Assembly: GCF_035998675.1 (NCBI RefSeq)
Contig: NZ_DASYHI010000002.1
Span: 145,046 to 209,045, forward strand
Origin: Telluribacter sp035998675
GTDB lineage: Bacteria; Bacteroidota; Bacteroidia; Cytophagales; Spirosomataceae
Reading direction: 5' to 3'
Length of the DNA: 64,000 nt
This document shows positions 26,545-37,200 of the stretch, in pieces. The notes beneath the pieces were generated by a model that did not search any database, was not told the DNA's origin, and saw nothing but the letters and a program-made list of their open reading frames with translations. A program made the position numbers and the translations under genes. Each line of letters begins with the position of its first letter. The stretch's first letter is position 1.

Positions 26545-28236
26545 ATGAAAATAAATTTACCTAGCACTGCTTTATCCCTATCTATATATCTAAGCCTTTC
26601 TATCTCAGCAGTATGGCTACTAGGATGTTACGGCTTTGACCTACCTAAAAGGGAGTTTCCAAAGTGTGATCAAACCCCTGTACAATTAAATATTCAGTCA
26701 AATCTCTTGACAGTTGATTTATCACTAACCTCAAAAAATAGCTCCATAGATAAAGTTGAGTGGTTTTTTGGGGATGGGAAGTATGTTACGACTTCTACCC
26801 TTCAAACTAAACACACATTTTTAAATCCTGGTACTTACAAAGTAAATGTTACAATAACTAATATATGCGGGGATGTTACAACACTGACAAAGGATATATT
26901 AGTAGAGAATATTATTGCTCCAACTGTAATCACTGAGGAGCCAGCGAATGTAAGTACATCAATGGCTACGATACGAATGGCTATAAGTAGCAATGGAAAC
27001 GGTCAGATTACCAGATATGGAATATGCTATTCTACGACTAATAGCACTCCTCTGGTAGAATCTGATGCAACAGTCAAAACAGAAGGAAACCTTCCTAATA
27101 ATTCTTTTGCCACATTTTCCTTATCTAATTTAGTTCCTAACAAAACATACTACGTACGCGGTTATGCTTCGAATAGTGCCGGTACTGGCTATGGTAGTGT
27201 CAAAACGTTTCAGACAAGAGCTTCCCCTGTTGTGACAATAGTTAATGTTAGTTCTATCGGAAGAAATGAAGCAACCGTTACTTTGAAACTTGATGACGTA
27301 GGCAATCCCCCAGCTACTCATGTTGGAATTATTTTTTCACCCACTAATTCTGCCCCTACTTTTATTTCAAATGACAAACAGTATATTCAGGTGCCTGCTA
27401 ATTCTGCTGGTATAAATACGTCTATTAAGTTAACATTAAAGCCAAATACTTCCTATTTTTATAGAGCTTTTGCAATCAATGCCATAGATACAAGCTATAG
27501 TAACATTAACAAACTGACTACACTCGGGGAGGATCTCACTCTTGGGCAAATTGCTTATTATCCTTTAAATAATTCTGGAAGAGACGATAGTGGCAATAAG
27601 TACAATGGTCAAATTCAAGGAGCTTCCCCTACCTCAGACCGTTGTGGCAATCCCAATATGGCGTATTCCTTAGATGGTATTAACGATTATATTATTCTTC
27701 CTTATACTCCAACGAATTTGCTTTCCTACTCTTTCTCTGTGTGGGTAAATGTATCAGATCCAAATCAGGGACCGGTAGCAATTAGTCAGTTTAGAGGTTT
27801 GGAAAGAAGTATTGATAGCCCTGCCAAAAGTTTAAGTTTATTTTTTGATAAGGATATAAATGATAATAATGCTTTCAAATTGAATTTTGGGCTAGATGGA
27901 GATCATATACTGAAAACTATTAAAGTACCCTTCTCCTCGCTTTTAAATCAATGGGTTCATGTAGTAGCTGTATGGCAAGGAAGTGCGAATACTTCAATTG
28001 AACCAAATCAAATGAAGCTTTATCTCAATGGCACGCAGGTTATGGGTACTAATTATAGAAACTCTGAACGAGGAGGAAATGCTCCACTGTCAGCGACAAG
28101 CACAGTTATATTTGGTTATCACCAAGTATGGAACCGTTATTTCAAAGGTAAACTTGATGATATCAGAATTTATGAGAAAGCTTTAAATGATGCAGAAGTG
28201 ATGCAATTATGGCAACAAGAAAAGAGTTGCCTTTAA
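26545..28236 (+). CDS. Lipoprotein with PKD, fibronectin-like and LamG-like domains
   Basis: A 563-residue cell-surface lipoprotein. The signal peptide ends with WLLGCYG, so Cys28 would be lipidated. A PKD domain follows (about 45-120, VEWFFGDGK...HTFLNPGTYKVNVTI). Two fibronectin-III-like repeats come next (about 130-225 and 230-325, each with GICYSTTN or GIIFSPTN and a TYYVRGYA-type strand). The C-terminal concanavalin/LamG-type domain (about 335-560) has AYYPLNNSGRDDSGN and SFSVWVNVS. Such proteins bind glycans or proteins at the surface. It may be unrelated to the following genes, from which 33 bases separate it. Confidence 0.85.
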   Translation: MKINLPSTALSLSIYLSLSISAVWLLGCYGFDLPKREFPKCDQTPVQLNIQSNLLTVDLSLTSKNSSIDKVEWFFGDGKYVTTSTLQTKHTFLNPGTYKVNVTITNICGDVTTLTKDILVENIIAPTVITEEPANVSTSMATIRMAISSNGNGQITRYGICYSTTNSTPLVESDATVKTEGNLPNNSFATFSLSNLVPNKTYYVRGYASNSAGTGYGSVKTFQTRASPVVTIVNVSSIGRNEATVTLKLDDVGNPPATHVGIIFSPTNSAPTFISNDKQYIQVPANSAGINTSIKLTLKPNTSYFYRAFAINAIDTSYSNINKLTTLGEDLTLGQIAYYPLNNSGRDDSGNKYNGQIQGASPTSDRCGNPNMAYSLDGINDYIILPYTPTNLLSYSFSVWVNVSDPNQGPVAISQFRGLERSIDSPAKSLSLFFDKDINDNNAFKLNFGLDGDHILKTIKVPFSSLLNQWVHVVAVWQGSANTSIEPNQMKLYLNGTQVMGTNYRNSERGGNAPLSATSTVIFGYHQVWNRYFKGKLDDIRIYEKALNDAEVMQLWQQEKSCL

Positions 28237-28269
28237 CTAGTCATTGTACAAAAAAGTACCAGATATTAC

Positions 28270-29034
28270 ATGAAGCCATTTAACCTTTTCTTTTTTATCT
28301 TACTACTATGGTCAAGTGAAAACAATTTACTATTTGCTCAGCCTATAGTATCAGATATTCGTGTGGAAATAGATGTGCAAAGAGTAAAAGTAACATATAA
28401 CATTTCAGATGTTTCAGTTAAAGACTCAGTATATCTTCAAGTGGAAGGCAAAAAGCAAGGCTTTCTTAAAATGAAAACACTAAGTGGCGATATTGGCAGA
28501 AATATAACAGCAGGTATAAACAAAGTAATAGTTTGGGAATATGCTCTGGATGGTGAACAACTTGATGAAGAAATCAGACCTATAATTGGAATTGTAGAAT
28601 TTAAAGAACCTAAGACAGTTGATTCAATTGGTGGTGGTCCTATAAATGCGCTTATCTCCGTGATTGCACCTGGAATAGGCAATATTTTTGTTCAGCCGTA
28701 TAATAAGATAGGCTTAAGGCCCCTTATAACAGTGGCTTACGGTGGTTTGCTTGGATACAGTATACTACAAAAGAAAAGGTCTAATAGTCAGTATAGCCTC
28801 TATCAAAGTGAACGTTATGAGCGAAATGCCCAACCTTATTATAATAAAGCTAATAAGTCTCACCATGAATATTTGATAGCCATGAGTATGGCGGCATCTA
28901 TACTTGTTACTGATGTAGCTTATACTTTCTTTAAAGGTCTTAGCAACGATCGGAAAAAGCGAAATATTAAACAAGGGATAACACTAAGTTATGCAGATAA
29001 GACGCCAATGATAGGATTAATGTTAACTTTTTAA
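28270..29034 (+). CDS. Exported protein of unknown function
   Basis: A 254-residue protein with a signal peptide (MKPFNLFFFILLLWSS...LLFAQ). After it comes a beta-rich segment of about 90 residues (VKVTYNISDVSVKDSVYLQVEGKK) resembling an Ig-like fold. Then PGIGNIFVQPYNKIGLRPLITVAYGG leads into a hydrophobic stretch, and a second hydrophobic segment lies near 205-225 (IAMSMAASILVTDVAYTF). I do not recognise the family. Such proteins often sit beside exported caspase-like proteases in Bacteroidota, and the next gene is one. Confidence 0.75.
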   Translation: MKPFNLFFFILLLWSSENNLLFAQPIVSDIRVEIDVQRVKVTYNISDVSVKDSVYLQVEGKKQGFLKMKTLSGDIGRNITAGINKVIVWEYALDGEQLDEEIRPIIGIVEFKEPKTVDSIGGGPINALISVIAPGIGNIFVQPYNKIGLRPLITVAYGGLLGYSILQKKRSNSQYSLYQSERYERNAQPYYNKANKSHHEYLIAMSMAASILVTDVAYTFFKGLSNDRKKRNIKQGITLSYADKTPMIGLMLTF

Positions 29035-29043
29035 TTTTTGAGT

Positions 29044-30177
29044 ATGAAAAAGATAATAATAATTTTTTGTATATTACATATAGCACTTTCTGCAATGGCA
29101 CAGAAAGGAGCATTGAAATATAAAGGTGATTGGGTGCAATCAAAATTAAAAGTTCAAGCCCCTACTCAAGCCCCTACTATTGTTTGGCAAAACCCCCAAA
29201 TTCAACAGTTAACAGTAGAGCAAAATAATTTTACTTTATCGGTTTGTGTGCAGTCAGACGCTCCATTAATCGATTATCATTTCGTCCATAATGGTAAAAC
29301 CATAGGCGGACCAACTCGTGGTTTCAAAAAAGTAAATTGTGGCCAGGAAATCACTCAAGAACTCTCATTGGTTCAGGGTGCAAATGAAGTGCATTTTGTT
29401 GTATCTAATTCTGGCGGCGCTACAACCTCCAGTTCATACTACATTACTTATAATGCTGTCTCTCCTTCCTCCAATGCAGTTGCGGCTGAAACGTCGGCTC
29501 AAAAGCGTGTGGCTCTTATTATTGCAAATGAGGCATATCAAAAGTATCCCTTAAAAAACTCAATAAATGACGGACAAGCAATTAGGGAGCGACTTGAAAA
29601 GCTAGGATTCACTGTAACTCTTCATGAAAACCAAGGCCGGAAGGATTTAAAGAAAACAGTTGATACATTTACAAATAGCTTGACTGACAAAAGTATTAGC
29701 CTTTTTTTCTATGCCGGTCATGGACTTATGGTTAACGGTGTCAATTACATACAACCAGTAGACACTGACCCAACAGCTGAAGCAGATGTAGAATTCGAAT
29801 GTTTTCCATTACGACAGCTAATCGCCCGTATGGAAGAGACCAATCCCAGTGGTTCAAATCTGGTATTCTGGGACGCTTGCCGGAATAATCCCTATCGCTC
29901 CTGGCGCAGAGGCGCTGGCGAACCTGTTTTTGCACCTACCAATCCTCCGGTAGGGACCATGATTGTTTATGCTACTGAGCCAGGCAAATCAGCTCTGGAT
30001 GGAGATGAAAAAAATGGGCTTTTCACAAGTGAACTAATCAAACATATTGATGTACCAGGACAGGATATATTTGAATTAATAGATAAAGTGGACAGAGGCC
30101 TAGAAGTAAGAGGCTATAAACAGCCCCCGTATATTGAAGGGCGATTACGTGGAAAATTCATTTTTAAATATCAGTAA
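29044..30177 (+). CDS. Exported caspase-like (C14) peptidase
   Basis: The protein begins MKKIIIIFCILHIALSAMAQ, a signal peptide, so the protease domain should act outside the cytoplasm. Numbered from the upstream TTG at 29038, residues 45-140 are a beta-sandwich-like domain and 155-378 a caspase-fold domain. KRVALIIANEAYQ starts the fold, FFYAGHGLMVNGVNY holds catalytic His228, and LVFWDACRNNPYRSW holds catalytic Cys281. Both catalytic residues are intact. Substrate and trigger are unknown. It is in a dense plus-strand block with a tubulin-like GTPase gene 4 kb downstream. Confidence 0.9.
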   Translation: MKKIIIIFCILHIALSAMAQKGALKYKGDWVQSKLKVQAPTQAPTIVWQNPQIQQLTVEQNNFTLSVCVQSDAPLIDYHFVHNGKTIGGPTRGFKKVNCGQEITQELSLVQGANEVHFVVSNSGGATTSSSYYITYNAVSPSSNAVAAETSAQKRVALIIANEAYQKYPLKNSINDGQAIRERLEKLGFTVTLHENQGRKDLKKTVDTFTNSLTDKSISLFFYAGHGLMVNGVNYIQPVDTDPTAEADVEFECFPLRQLIARMEETNPSGSNLVFWDACRNNPYRSWRRGAGEPVFAPTNPPVGTMIVYATEPGKSALDGDEKNGLFTSELIKHIDVPGQDIFELIDKVDRGLEVRGYKQPPYIEGRLRGKFIFKYQ

Positions 30178-30243
30178 GTATTTGCGAGCTTTTTAGCCCT
30201 CATGCTACACATTATCAAGATAAAATTTTAATTATTATAAGCT

Positions 30244-30891
30244 ATGCGCACATCACTATACTATTTTACAATGCTTATATTCTCTATAAGCCTAAGCCCT
30301 GTTTCATCATTTGGCCAGGGTCAAAACGACCCATTGCCAGTTGATCAGGATGGTAATGTCAACGAGGACAAACTGAACCCAAAACAATTAAGAGCGTTTC
30401 AGGAGCTGGTAGAGTTTAAGGTAAATGAATTTCAAACCTTCTTAACTATCATTTCAGATCCTAAACAGTCTGATCAGACTCGTGAACTGGCTATTGAGAA
30501 CGCTCTACGACTTTTTATGCCTAACTCTACTATGCAGGTTGGTTCTGTCAAGACTAAAACATTGATCAAAGAGTATCCACTTTCCATATATTTAAGACGC
30601 TTAAAAAATCTCGAAAAAAAATACTTCGATATATCGATAACGTTCTATGATTTAGCCCTTATCAACGACTGGGAAAAAACGAACACCGGATATGTGACCA
30701 CTGCTACTTACTTTCAACGCTTTCAGGGTAAGGGTAATAATGGAAAGATTATGTATGAAGATAAAACAAGCAAAAATATGGACGTTGACCTTCGCAATCG
30801 TAAAGATCCTTTTTATGAAGAAAACAGATGGACTGTACTACTAGGTGATATACGTGTAGCAGAAATTACTCCAAAGAAATCTGTGCAATAG
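30244..30891 (+). CDS. Exported protein of unknown function, 215 residues
   Basis: The N-terminal signal peptide (YYFTMLIFSISLSPVSSFGQ) is clear. The mature part is helix followed by strands: RAFQELVEFKVNEFQTFLTIISDPKQSDQ, then LALINDWEKTNTGYVTTATYFQRFQGK. This is loosely NTF2-like in its order of secondary structure and resembles the early parts of the next two proteins, suggesting distant paralogy. The gene is five bases from the next, so the two are translated from one message. I do not recognise a family. Confidence 0.75.
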   Translation: MRTSLYYFTMLIFSISLSPVSSFGQGQNDPLPVDQDGNVNEDKLNPKQLRAFQELVEFKVNEFQTFLTIISDPKQSDQTRELAIENALRLFMPNSTMQVGSVKTKTLIKEYPLSIYLRRLKNLEKKYFDISITFYDLALINDWEKTNTGYVTTATYFQRFQGKGNNGKIMYEDKTSKNMDVDLRNRKDPFYEENRWTVLLGDIRVAEITPKKSVQ

Positions 30892-30896
30892 CACCT

Positions 30897-31877
30897 ATGA
30901 GACAGCTTGTCATCCTCTGTTTTTTTATTGGCCTTTGTCTCTTGCCAAAGCTTACTAACGGACAGGAGACAGATTCCCTATTTTTTAAAAATGACTCGCT
31001 TGTTGACCATTCAATAAATAGGGGGGATTCACTTCTGGGTACTTATAAACATCAACGACTAGCTCCTGAGCCTTTTATGAAGGCTAGGATACACTACACA
31101 AATGATTTTGTAAAACGCTTTAATGATTTAGTTGGCCCTGACAATGATTCAATTAATGGTCATCATGACCATGCAGCAAGGAAGCAGCGTATCTGGAAAC
31201 TTTTTGACTTAGAAGACGATAGATTAATCCGTAATAGTAGTAGCAATAGTGTATATAAATATGTAGTTGATCAATTTCTATATGAAGTCTGCGAATCATT
31301 CAAACCAGGGACTTTAATAGCCCCTAATGAGAATATGTACGCAGAAGTCCGGGGGTCCGCCATTTGGAAGCAGCAAACGCATGAATACAAAATGTACTTA
31401 AAAAAGGAGCGTGCAGGTAGTAATTGGCTTTGGGAGATCATTAGTATTGACGCACCTTTTCTGTTGACAAGTACGGGTACATTAGATAAAGACACTACTA
31501 CAAAGAATGTATCAAAGTTTATTCCACCTAATGCTCATGAAATGAATTTTATGGCGCTGTTCAAACATCTTAACGCAGGACAAAGCATAAATTATTTTAT
31601 TGATGATTCATATCCTAATGATAGTCTGCTGAATACCTTTGCCTACTTTCATTCCAATGGCCAACTTCGCCCTCAGACTTTAGAAATTTCCTCTTTGTGG
31701 ATTAACACTCCAATGCGATGGCTTATCCAGTTACGGCAGTTTAACCGGGACTCTGATAATTCGGGTTGGCTCATCAGCGATTTATGTCGCTCGTCTGAAA
31801 CAACCTGCCTACCAAAGGGACTTCATAATAAAATCCGTAATACTTTTATCTCAAATAATCGTGGAGTAGAAAAGTGA
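30897..31877 (+). CDS. Exported protein of unknown function, 326 residues
   Basis: A signal peptide (LVILCFFIGLCLLPKLTNGQ) precedes a soluble domain. FMKARIHYTNDFVKRFNDLVG is followed by YKYVVDQFLYEVCESF and a strand-rich region including KMYLKKERAGSNWLWEIISIDAP, again NTF2-like in layout. The C-terminal third (FMALFKHLNAGQSINYFIDDS...WLISDLCRSSETTC) has a possible disulphide pair. It lies between two other exported proteins with similar layout. Function unknown. Confidence 0.75.
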   Translation: MRQLVILCFFIGLCLLPKLTNGQETDSLFFKNDSLVDHSINRGDSLLGTYKHQRLAPEPFMKARIHYTNDFVKRFNDLVGPDNDSINGHHDHAARKQRIWKLFDLEDDRLIRNSSSNSVYKYVVDQFLYEVCESFKPGTLIAPNENMYAEVRGSAIWKQQTHEYKMYLKKERAGSNWLWEIISIDAPFLLTSTGTLDKDTTTKNVSKFIPPNAHEMNFMALFKHLNAGQSINYFIDDSYPNDSLLNTFAYFHSNGQLRPQTLEISSLWINTPMRWLIQLRQFNRDSDNSGWLISDLCRSSETTCLPKGLHNKIRNTFISNNRGVEK

Positions 31878-31888
31878 AATAAATTTGT

Positions 31889-33406
31889 ATGAGATTATCT
31901 CTTTACATATTGCTCCTTCTACTATCAATTGGGACATCCTATATAAAGGCACAATCCTATACTCAGACTGAAAAAAATAAAATAGCTAAGACAGCTCGAC
32001 AACTGATTCATGATAAATACCTGGCAAATGTTGAGATTTTAACGAATTATGAAGTCAACCAGCCATTTGAGGCTCTACAAGGCCAATTAAATGGATTAAT
32101 AAAGGATGCTTTTCTTAATAGGGACGTACTTATTTTTAATGAGTTCAGGACAGCAGTCAGAGCCTATACTTCTGTAGAGGAATATATTAAGGATTGCCGC
32201 ATTTTCTCGGGAGGTAAGCCATTAGAAAACAGTTTGAACATTGATGATGCGCATTATGATATCCAAAAGACTAAAGATGGAGAGCCTTATGTGAACGTAT
32301 ATCTTGACAAACAATTGAAAGGTATTGATTTGCACGGCACAAAGCTTCACTATCAGAATCTAACAGAGTTTCGGGTACATTTTACATATAGCAAAGCAGC
32401 TGAGACGTTCCTTAATTTTAAGATTACGGGCATCAGTAAAGTAGATAAATGGCCTACTTCAGCCTTTATATTAACAAACCAAGATTTAAAAGCCACTGAT
32501 GAAGAGCCAGTAGAACAACCGATGGATCTTCTAACGGCTTTATCTTCACTAACTAACAACATCAAACAACAAATACCTGACAAAACTGCAAAGCTCACAC
32601 TTGCAGCTTTTACATATAACAGTTGCGGAATCAATGATGAACTCTCTGATCGTATATACGCTACTTTTAGCAGTTGCCTTCAGAAACAAGCCAAAATAGA
32701 AGCCGTATCCACAGCTCAGTCTATGGAAACACCACTATATATAAGAGGCTATTACCAGGAAGATATCAATAATTTGCGGCTGGTAGCGGAGCTGCTAGAT
32801 AGTAAAACTAATAAAGTCTTAGTGAAATATGAGAATATGGAACTACCACTTACCTGGCTAGACCAACAAGGCTTACGTCTGAAGCCTGTAACATACCAGC
32901 AGGTAGTTGCAATTCAGGATACACTTAAACAACTTGTTCCTGAAGCTAAAACTTCTTTGACAATTGAGGTCAATACTGATCGGGGACGTTCAGGAGTTGA
33001 ATATTGGGAGGGGCAGCAAATGCGCATAGAGGTCGTGGCTAACCGGCCATGCTATTTAAGGTTGTTATACCGGTTAGCTGATGGAACTCATACTCTATTG
33101 GAAAATGACTTCGAAATCAAACCGGGGCAAGAAAATAAACCCGTCCGTATATCACCTCAGTCAACTTTCGTATGCTCTGCTCCATTTGGCACAGAGTACT
33201 TGTTAGCCTATGCTTCTGAAGTTCCTTTTTGTCCAATCCCGACTGATTCTAAAAAGAAGGTGCACATGCGCGAAGAAGATGGATATAAAATTATAGAAGG
33301 ACCACTGTCGGCAATCATAGCAACTCTTAAATGTAATCAGAAGCAGCAGGAAACATTAGCTGTTGATAAATTGCAAATAACTACGCGGGCTACAGCCAAG
33401 CGCTAG
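31889..33406 (+). CDS. Exported DUF4384-like protein
   Basis: A 505-residue exported protein (MRLSLYILLLLLSIGTSYIKAQ signal). Residues 25-200 repeat the helix-then-strand layout of the two preceding proteins. The C-terminal part, about 345-460, has ACYLRLLYRLADGTHTLLENDF-type sequence and TEYLLAYASEVPF, which fits the DUF4384 beta-sandwich. DUF4384 domains are frequently fused to or encoded beside caspase-like proteases in bacteria. That is consistent with a functional link to the caspase gene three genes upstream. Confidence 0.75.
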   Translation: MRLSLYILLLLLSIGTSYIKAQSYTQTEKNKIAKTARQLIHDKYLANVEILTNYEVNQPFEALQGQLNGLIKDAFLNRDVLIFNEFRTAVRAYTSVEEYIKDCRIFSGGKPLENSLNIDDAHYDIQKTKDGEPYVNVYLDKQLKGIDLHGTKLHYQNLTEFRVHFTYSKAAETFLNFKITGISKVDKWPTSAFILTNQDLKATDEEPVEQPMDLLTALSSLTNNIKQQIPDKTAKLTLAAFTYNSCGINDELSDRIYATFSSCLQKQAKIEAVSTAQSMETPLYIRGYYQEDINNLRLVAELLDSKTNKVLVKYENMELPLTWLDQQGLRLKPVTYQQVVAIQDTLKQLVPEAKTSLTIEVNTDRGRSGVEYWEGQQMRIEVVANRPCYLRLLYRLADGTHTLLENDFEIKPGQENKPVRISPQSTFVCSAPFGTEYLLAYASEVPFCPIPTDSKKKVHMREEDGYKIIEGPLSAIIATLKCNQKQQETLAVDKLQITTRATAKR

Positions 33407-33497
33407 TTAATGAAAAAGATAGAATAAATAGGTGTTTTTCTGAATCGTATACACATACATCAGATCCATTTAATCCATTATCAAACTAAAACCCAGT

Positions 33498-34262
33498 ATG
33501 AATTGGCTACTTGAACTGATCACTATTGTTTCTGAGGGTCTTGGCAGATTTACTCCCGGAAATTTAAGTCTTACTCTTGCGGCTGCACTTGGCTTCTCTC
33601 TACTTTGCGGTTGGATATGCCTGCACTATGTACAACTTTTAAATAAAAGATTTCAACTAACTTCTACCCATAAAATATTCACTGCCCTGGCCTGTACACT
33701 GACTTTCTTTTTCGTGCTGGCATTTGCGGGATTAACTTTCATGCGGGAGATCACGCAGGCGCAGATTGAAATTTGGCAGGTAAATATTAAGGAGGATCAG
33801 GTTTGGAGCCAAAGTACTTTTGAGAAGACCTATAATAAAGTTAAAGAATCGGGTAAAGAAGACATTTCTACTTTCCCTCCCATTGAGGAAGGTTCTATTC
33901 CAGTGTCCCATAAGGACTCCAAGCTTCTTGCTGCTCAGATATATTCTAATGAGGCATGTACAAATTTTGATGAAATGCACCCATTCCTGAGTAAAATTGT
34001 ATGGGCTACTCCCTCTCTTCCTACTGAAGTAATTCATTCAGATGTAGCATCTTTTTTTAAAAGTTATCCTGGAAAAAGCTATCCAACAGAAAATGCAATT
34101 GATCTGGCAGCTAAACATATAAAAGATGAGTTATTGGTACAGGCCCCGCGAGTAGTCACCATCTCACGCATTTGTTTAGTGCTGGCCTTTTTTCTGGTGC
34201 AGTTAATCCCCTTTGGCCTTATTGGTTTTGCAGCTTATAAGGATATCAAGAGCAGTCTGTAA
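33498..34262 (+). CDS. Three-helix inner-membrane protein of unknown function
   Basis: A 254-residue protein with two N-terminal helices (about residues 22-47, LSLTLAAALGFSLLCGWICL, and 57-82, IFTALACTLTFFFVLAFAGL). A polar domain of about 120 residues follows, and a C-terminal helix (about 220-245, ISRICLVLAFFLVQLIPFGLIG) ends it. No catalytic motif is visible. It sits 33 bases upstream of the tubulin-like GTPase gene and is a natural candidate for its membrane anchor, which is inference from position only. Confidence 0.75.
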   Translation: MNWLLELITIVSEGLGRFTPGNLSLTLAAALGFSLLCGWICLHYVQLLNKRFQLTSTHKIFTALACTLTFFFVLAFAGLTFMREITQAQIEIWQVNIKEDQVWSQSTFEKTYNKVKESGKEDISTFPPIEEGSIPVSHKDSKLLAAQIYSNEACTNFDEMHPFLSKIVWATPSLPTEVIHSDVASFFKSYPGKSYPTENAIDLAAKHIKDELLVQAPRVVTISRICLVLAFFLVQLIPFGLIGFAAYKDIKSSL

Positions 34263-34295
34263 AACATTAAATTCCACTATCAACAAGAGTCAATC

Positions 34296-37200
34296 ATGGC
34301 TAATCATCTACTAATTGTTTCAGGAGGCACGGGCGGCAAGGTAGTTAGAGCATTTAAGAAATTAGTCTACCAGCAATACAGAAATCAGCATCCCAACAAT
34401 ATTGAGTACTTGTACATCGATTCAAGCACTGATGAATACAACAAGGAGTCAGAGTGGGAGGTTATGGGCGAATCTATAGCTTTGGGAACTAGTAACTTTC
34501 TAGAGCTTAAATCGGATAACCTGGCTAGTAAGTTTGCTGAAATAGAAAGATACCCAGGAGTAAAAGATTTTATTGGTGACAAGGAGTTTTGGATTGACCT
34601 GATAAATGACTCAAGAGGTCAAAAAACGGCCGGAATGCAACGCCGACGGATGGGGCGCATCTTGTTTGCCAGTAATGCAAAGGTATTTAATACATCACTT
34701 GCTCAGCGGGTTACAAAGCTACAGCAGGCTACCAATGAAACAGATGTTACTTTTCACATTTGCGCTGGTTTAGCAGGAGGTACGGGCAGTGGATCAATAA
34801 TCGATATAATAACGCAGATTCGTAACAATTATCCAGCGCATAATACTAACTACTCTATCCTGGTATACGTTTATCTACCCGAGGACGCAACTACTTGGAA
34901 TACCGAACTGGACTTCTACTATGCAAATGGGTATGCGGCCCTCATGGATTTAAATGCAGTTAGTGCGGGAGCCTTACGCCCCTATGATGTTACCGGCGAA
35001 AAGGCCCCATTAACTGTGGACACTCCGTTTACTGGATGTTATGTATTCAGTAATCAGAACGAAAATGGTATTACTGTCAATAAGGAAACAGAGCTACCAT
35101 CCATTGTAGCTGATTTTATTTATCAGAAAACGATTGGTTTGACTCAGATCTCCTCTGAGTTACACCGATTGGAATCAGGAGAAAATGGCGACCCTACTCC
35201 CGAAATGGCTGTTGGTAGTAGAACCGCTGAGCGTAGCAAACGCTTTTTGAGCTTTGGGATCAAAAGGCTTGCTATCCCTGAGCAGGAAATCAGAGAGTAT
35301 CTTACTTATAACTTTGCTAAGCAGGCCGCACTTCAGCTACGATTCAATAACTGGGTTGATGTTGCTGGTTTTGTTAATGATCCAAAGACAAGGAGTTTCA
35401 ATGAAGAAGTGCGCCAAGCTGATGTACTTCAAAGATGGCATTTAACCTTCAACCATCTTATCCTATCAGAGGCTGTACTTATAGATGATACTAGCCGCAA
35501 GTGGAAGACGTATCAGACTCATTGGCGAGAAAAGTGTGAATTCTTTAAATCATTAGCTAGGCAGAGCGAAAAAGGGAGATGGATAGATGCTATAAAAACT
35601 TTGGCGTTGAAAGAGTACGAGGAAGACTTCAGAAAGTCAGGAGGCGTTACAAGTTTCTTCCATGCCAAACGGAAGGATAAGCGAGATATGGCTATTGAGA
35701 TTCGAAGGGGAATTGAAAGTGAGTTTTTTGGAGAGTGGCGCAGTGGGAAGCTGTCCATCAGTGATCTTAAAATAAAACTAAATGCATTGCTAAATTATTT
35801 ACGGGCAGATGTCACAAAAGAACTTGATAGTAAATTAGAATCACATACCAGGCTGCTGGATAATGCCAGGGAAGCAGTTAGAACAAATGATGAGAATTGG
35901 GCCAAGATTGGTCTCCTTTCAGATATGCTGGGAAAGCGCGAGCAGATTTTTGAAGCCCAGGTACTAGCTATCCAGGATGAATACCGTATTCGTACCACAA
36001 TAGAAGGAATTAAGTTCGGACAAGACTTTATATACGAAGTAATTGAGCAACTTGAATTGCTGAATCAAGAAATTACCATAGCAAGTGCAACAGTTAACAA
36101 TGGTTTAGAGATTTTTGAGCAAAATATCCAATCTCGCTGTAATGATCAGGAGTGGACACTGGATGATGAATCCGAGTACATTGAGATCTTCAAGCAACAG
36201 CTGGTACCCTTTTACGAGTCAATGAAGGTGAAAGAAATAGTGAAAAGATTTGAGCGTGACGATAAGGTGCAAGAGCAGCAAACAGCGAAGGTTCGGGAAG
36301 CACTATCAAATATTTTAGGGAGTAACCGTCTGAATTTTGTCAACTTTAATAGCCTCATATCCAAAAGTACTTTTGTTAATACTCTTGAAAAAGTATGTCA
36401 GGAGAATGCCATCGCGTTTGAAGCAGATTTGGGTACTCAGGACAGGCTATTAGGTATGAACGTACTAGAAAAATTGCAGTACAAGTATGGGAGTGACATT
36501 AGGGCTCTTCGCAGCTTAACAAGCCAGCTTATGAAGTTTGCTGGTTGCTACGTTCTATTTAATCCAAATGAGATAAATAAAGCGGGGGATGGCTTCTCAG
36601 CCGGAGCTGCGAAGAGAACCCTGTTTGTTATTCTACCAAAGAACTCTACTGCAAACTATCCTACATTCATTGATAAATTAAAAACAGCGTTCGAATTTAA
36701 TAAAAATCAGCAGAGTGAATTGAAGTTTCTTGAGGCTGATTCCAGTGAGCATCAAATAACACTGATGACAGTAACCAGTTTATTCCCCCTGCGGTACCTA
36801 ACCCACACGGAGCGTTTACGCGAGAAGTACCAACTGCGGTTGCAAAAGACTGACTCTGTAAGAGCACGTATGCTGGTTCATATTCAGGATGATGAATTAC
36901 CCGATCTGTTTGCACCTACCTTACAGGAGCTTATTGCTAAATTAGACCAGAAGCGTATGGAGTGTATTCCGGATCTACTGCTCGCACATGCGATGAACCG
37001 TGTAAAAGAGAAGGAGAATAGTGACGGATATACAAAACTTGCATTAGTAGAAGTCGATCGGTTCGGGGACGAAGAGCCTTTATTCTTTATGGATAAAATG
37101 CTTCATAATGCCTGGAAAAGCCTTATTCCTACTGAAATTGAAAAACTGTCAAGGGTTGTTCGTGAGGAAAGCCAGAAAAGCTTTAAACATAAGGCTAAAA

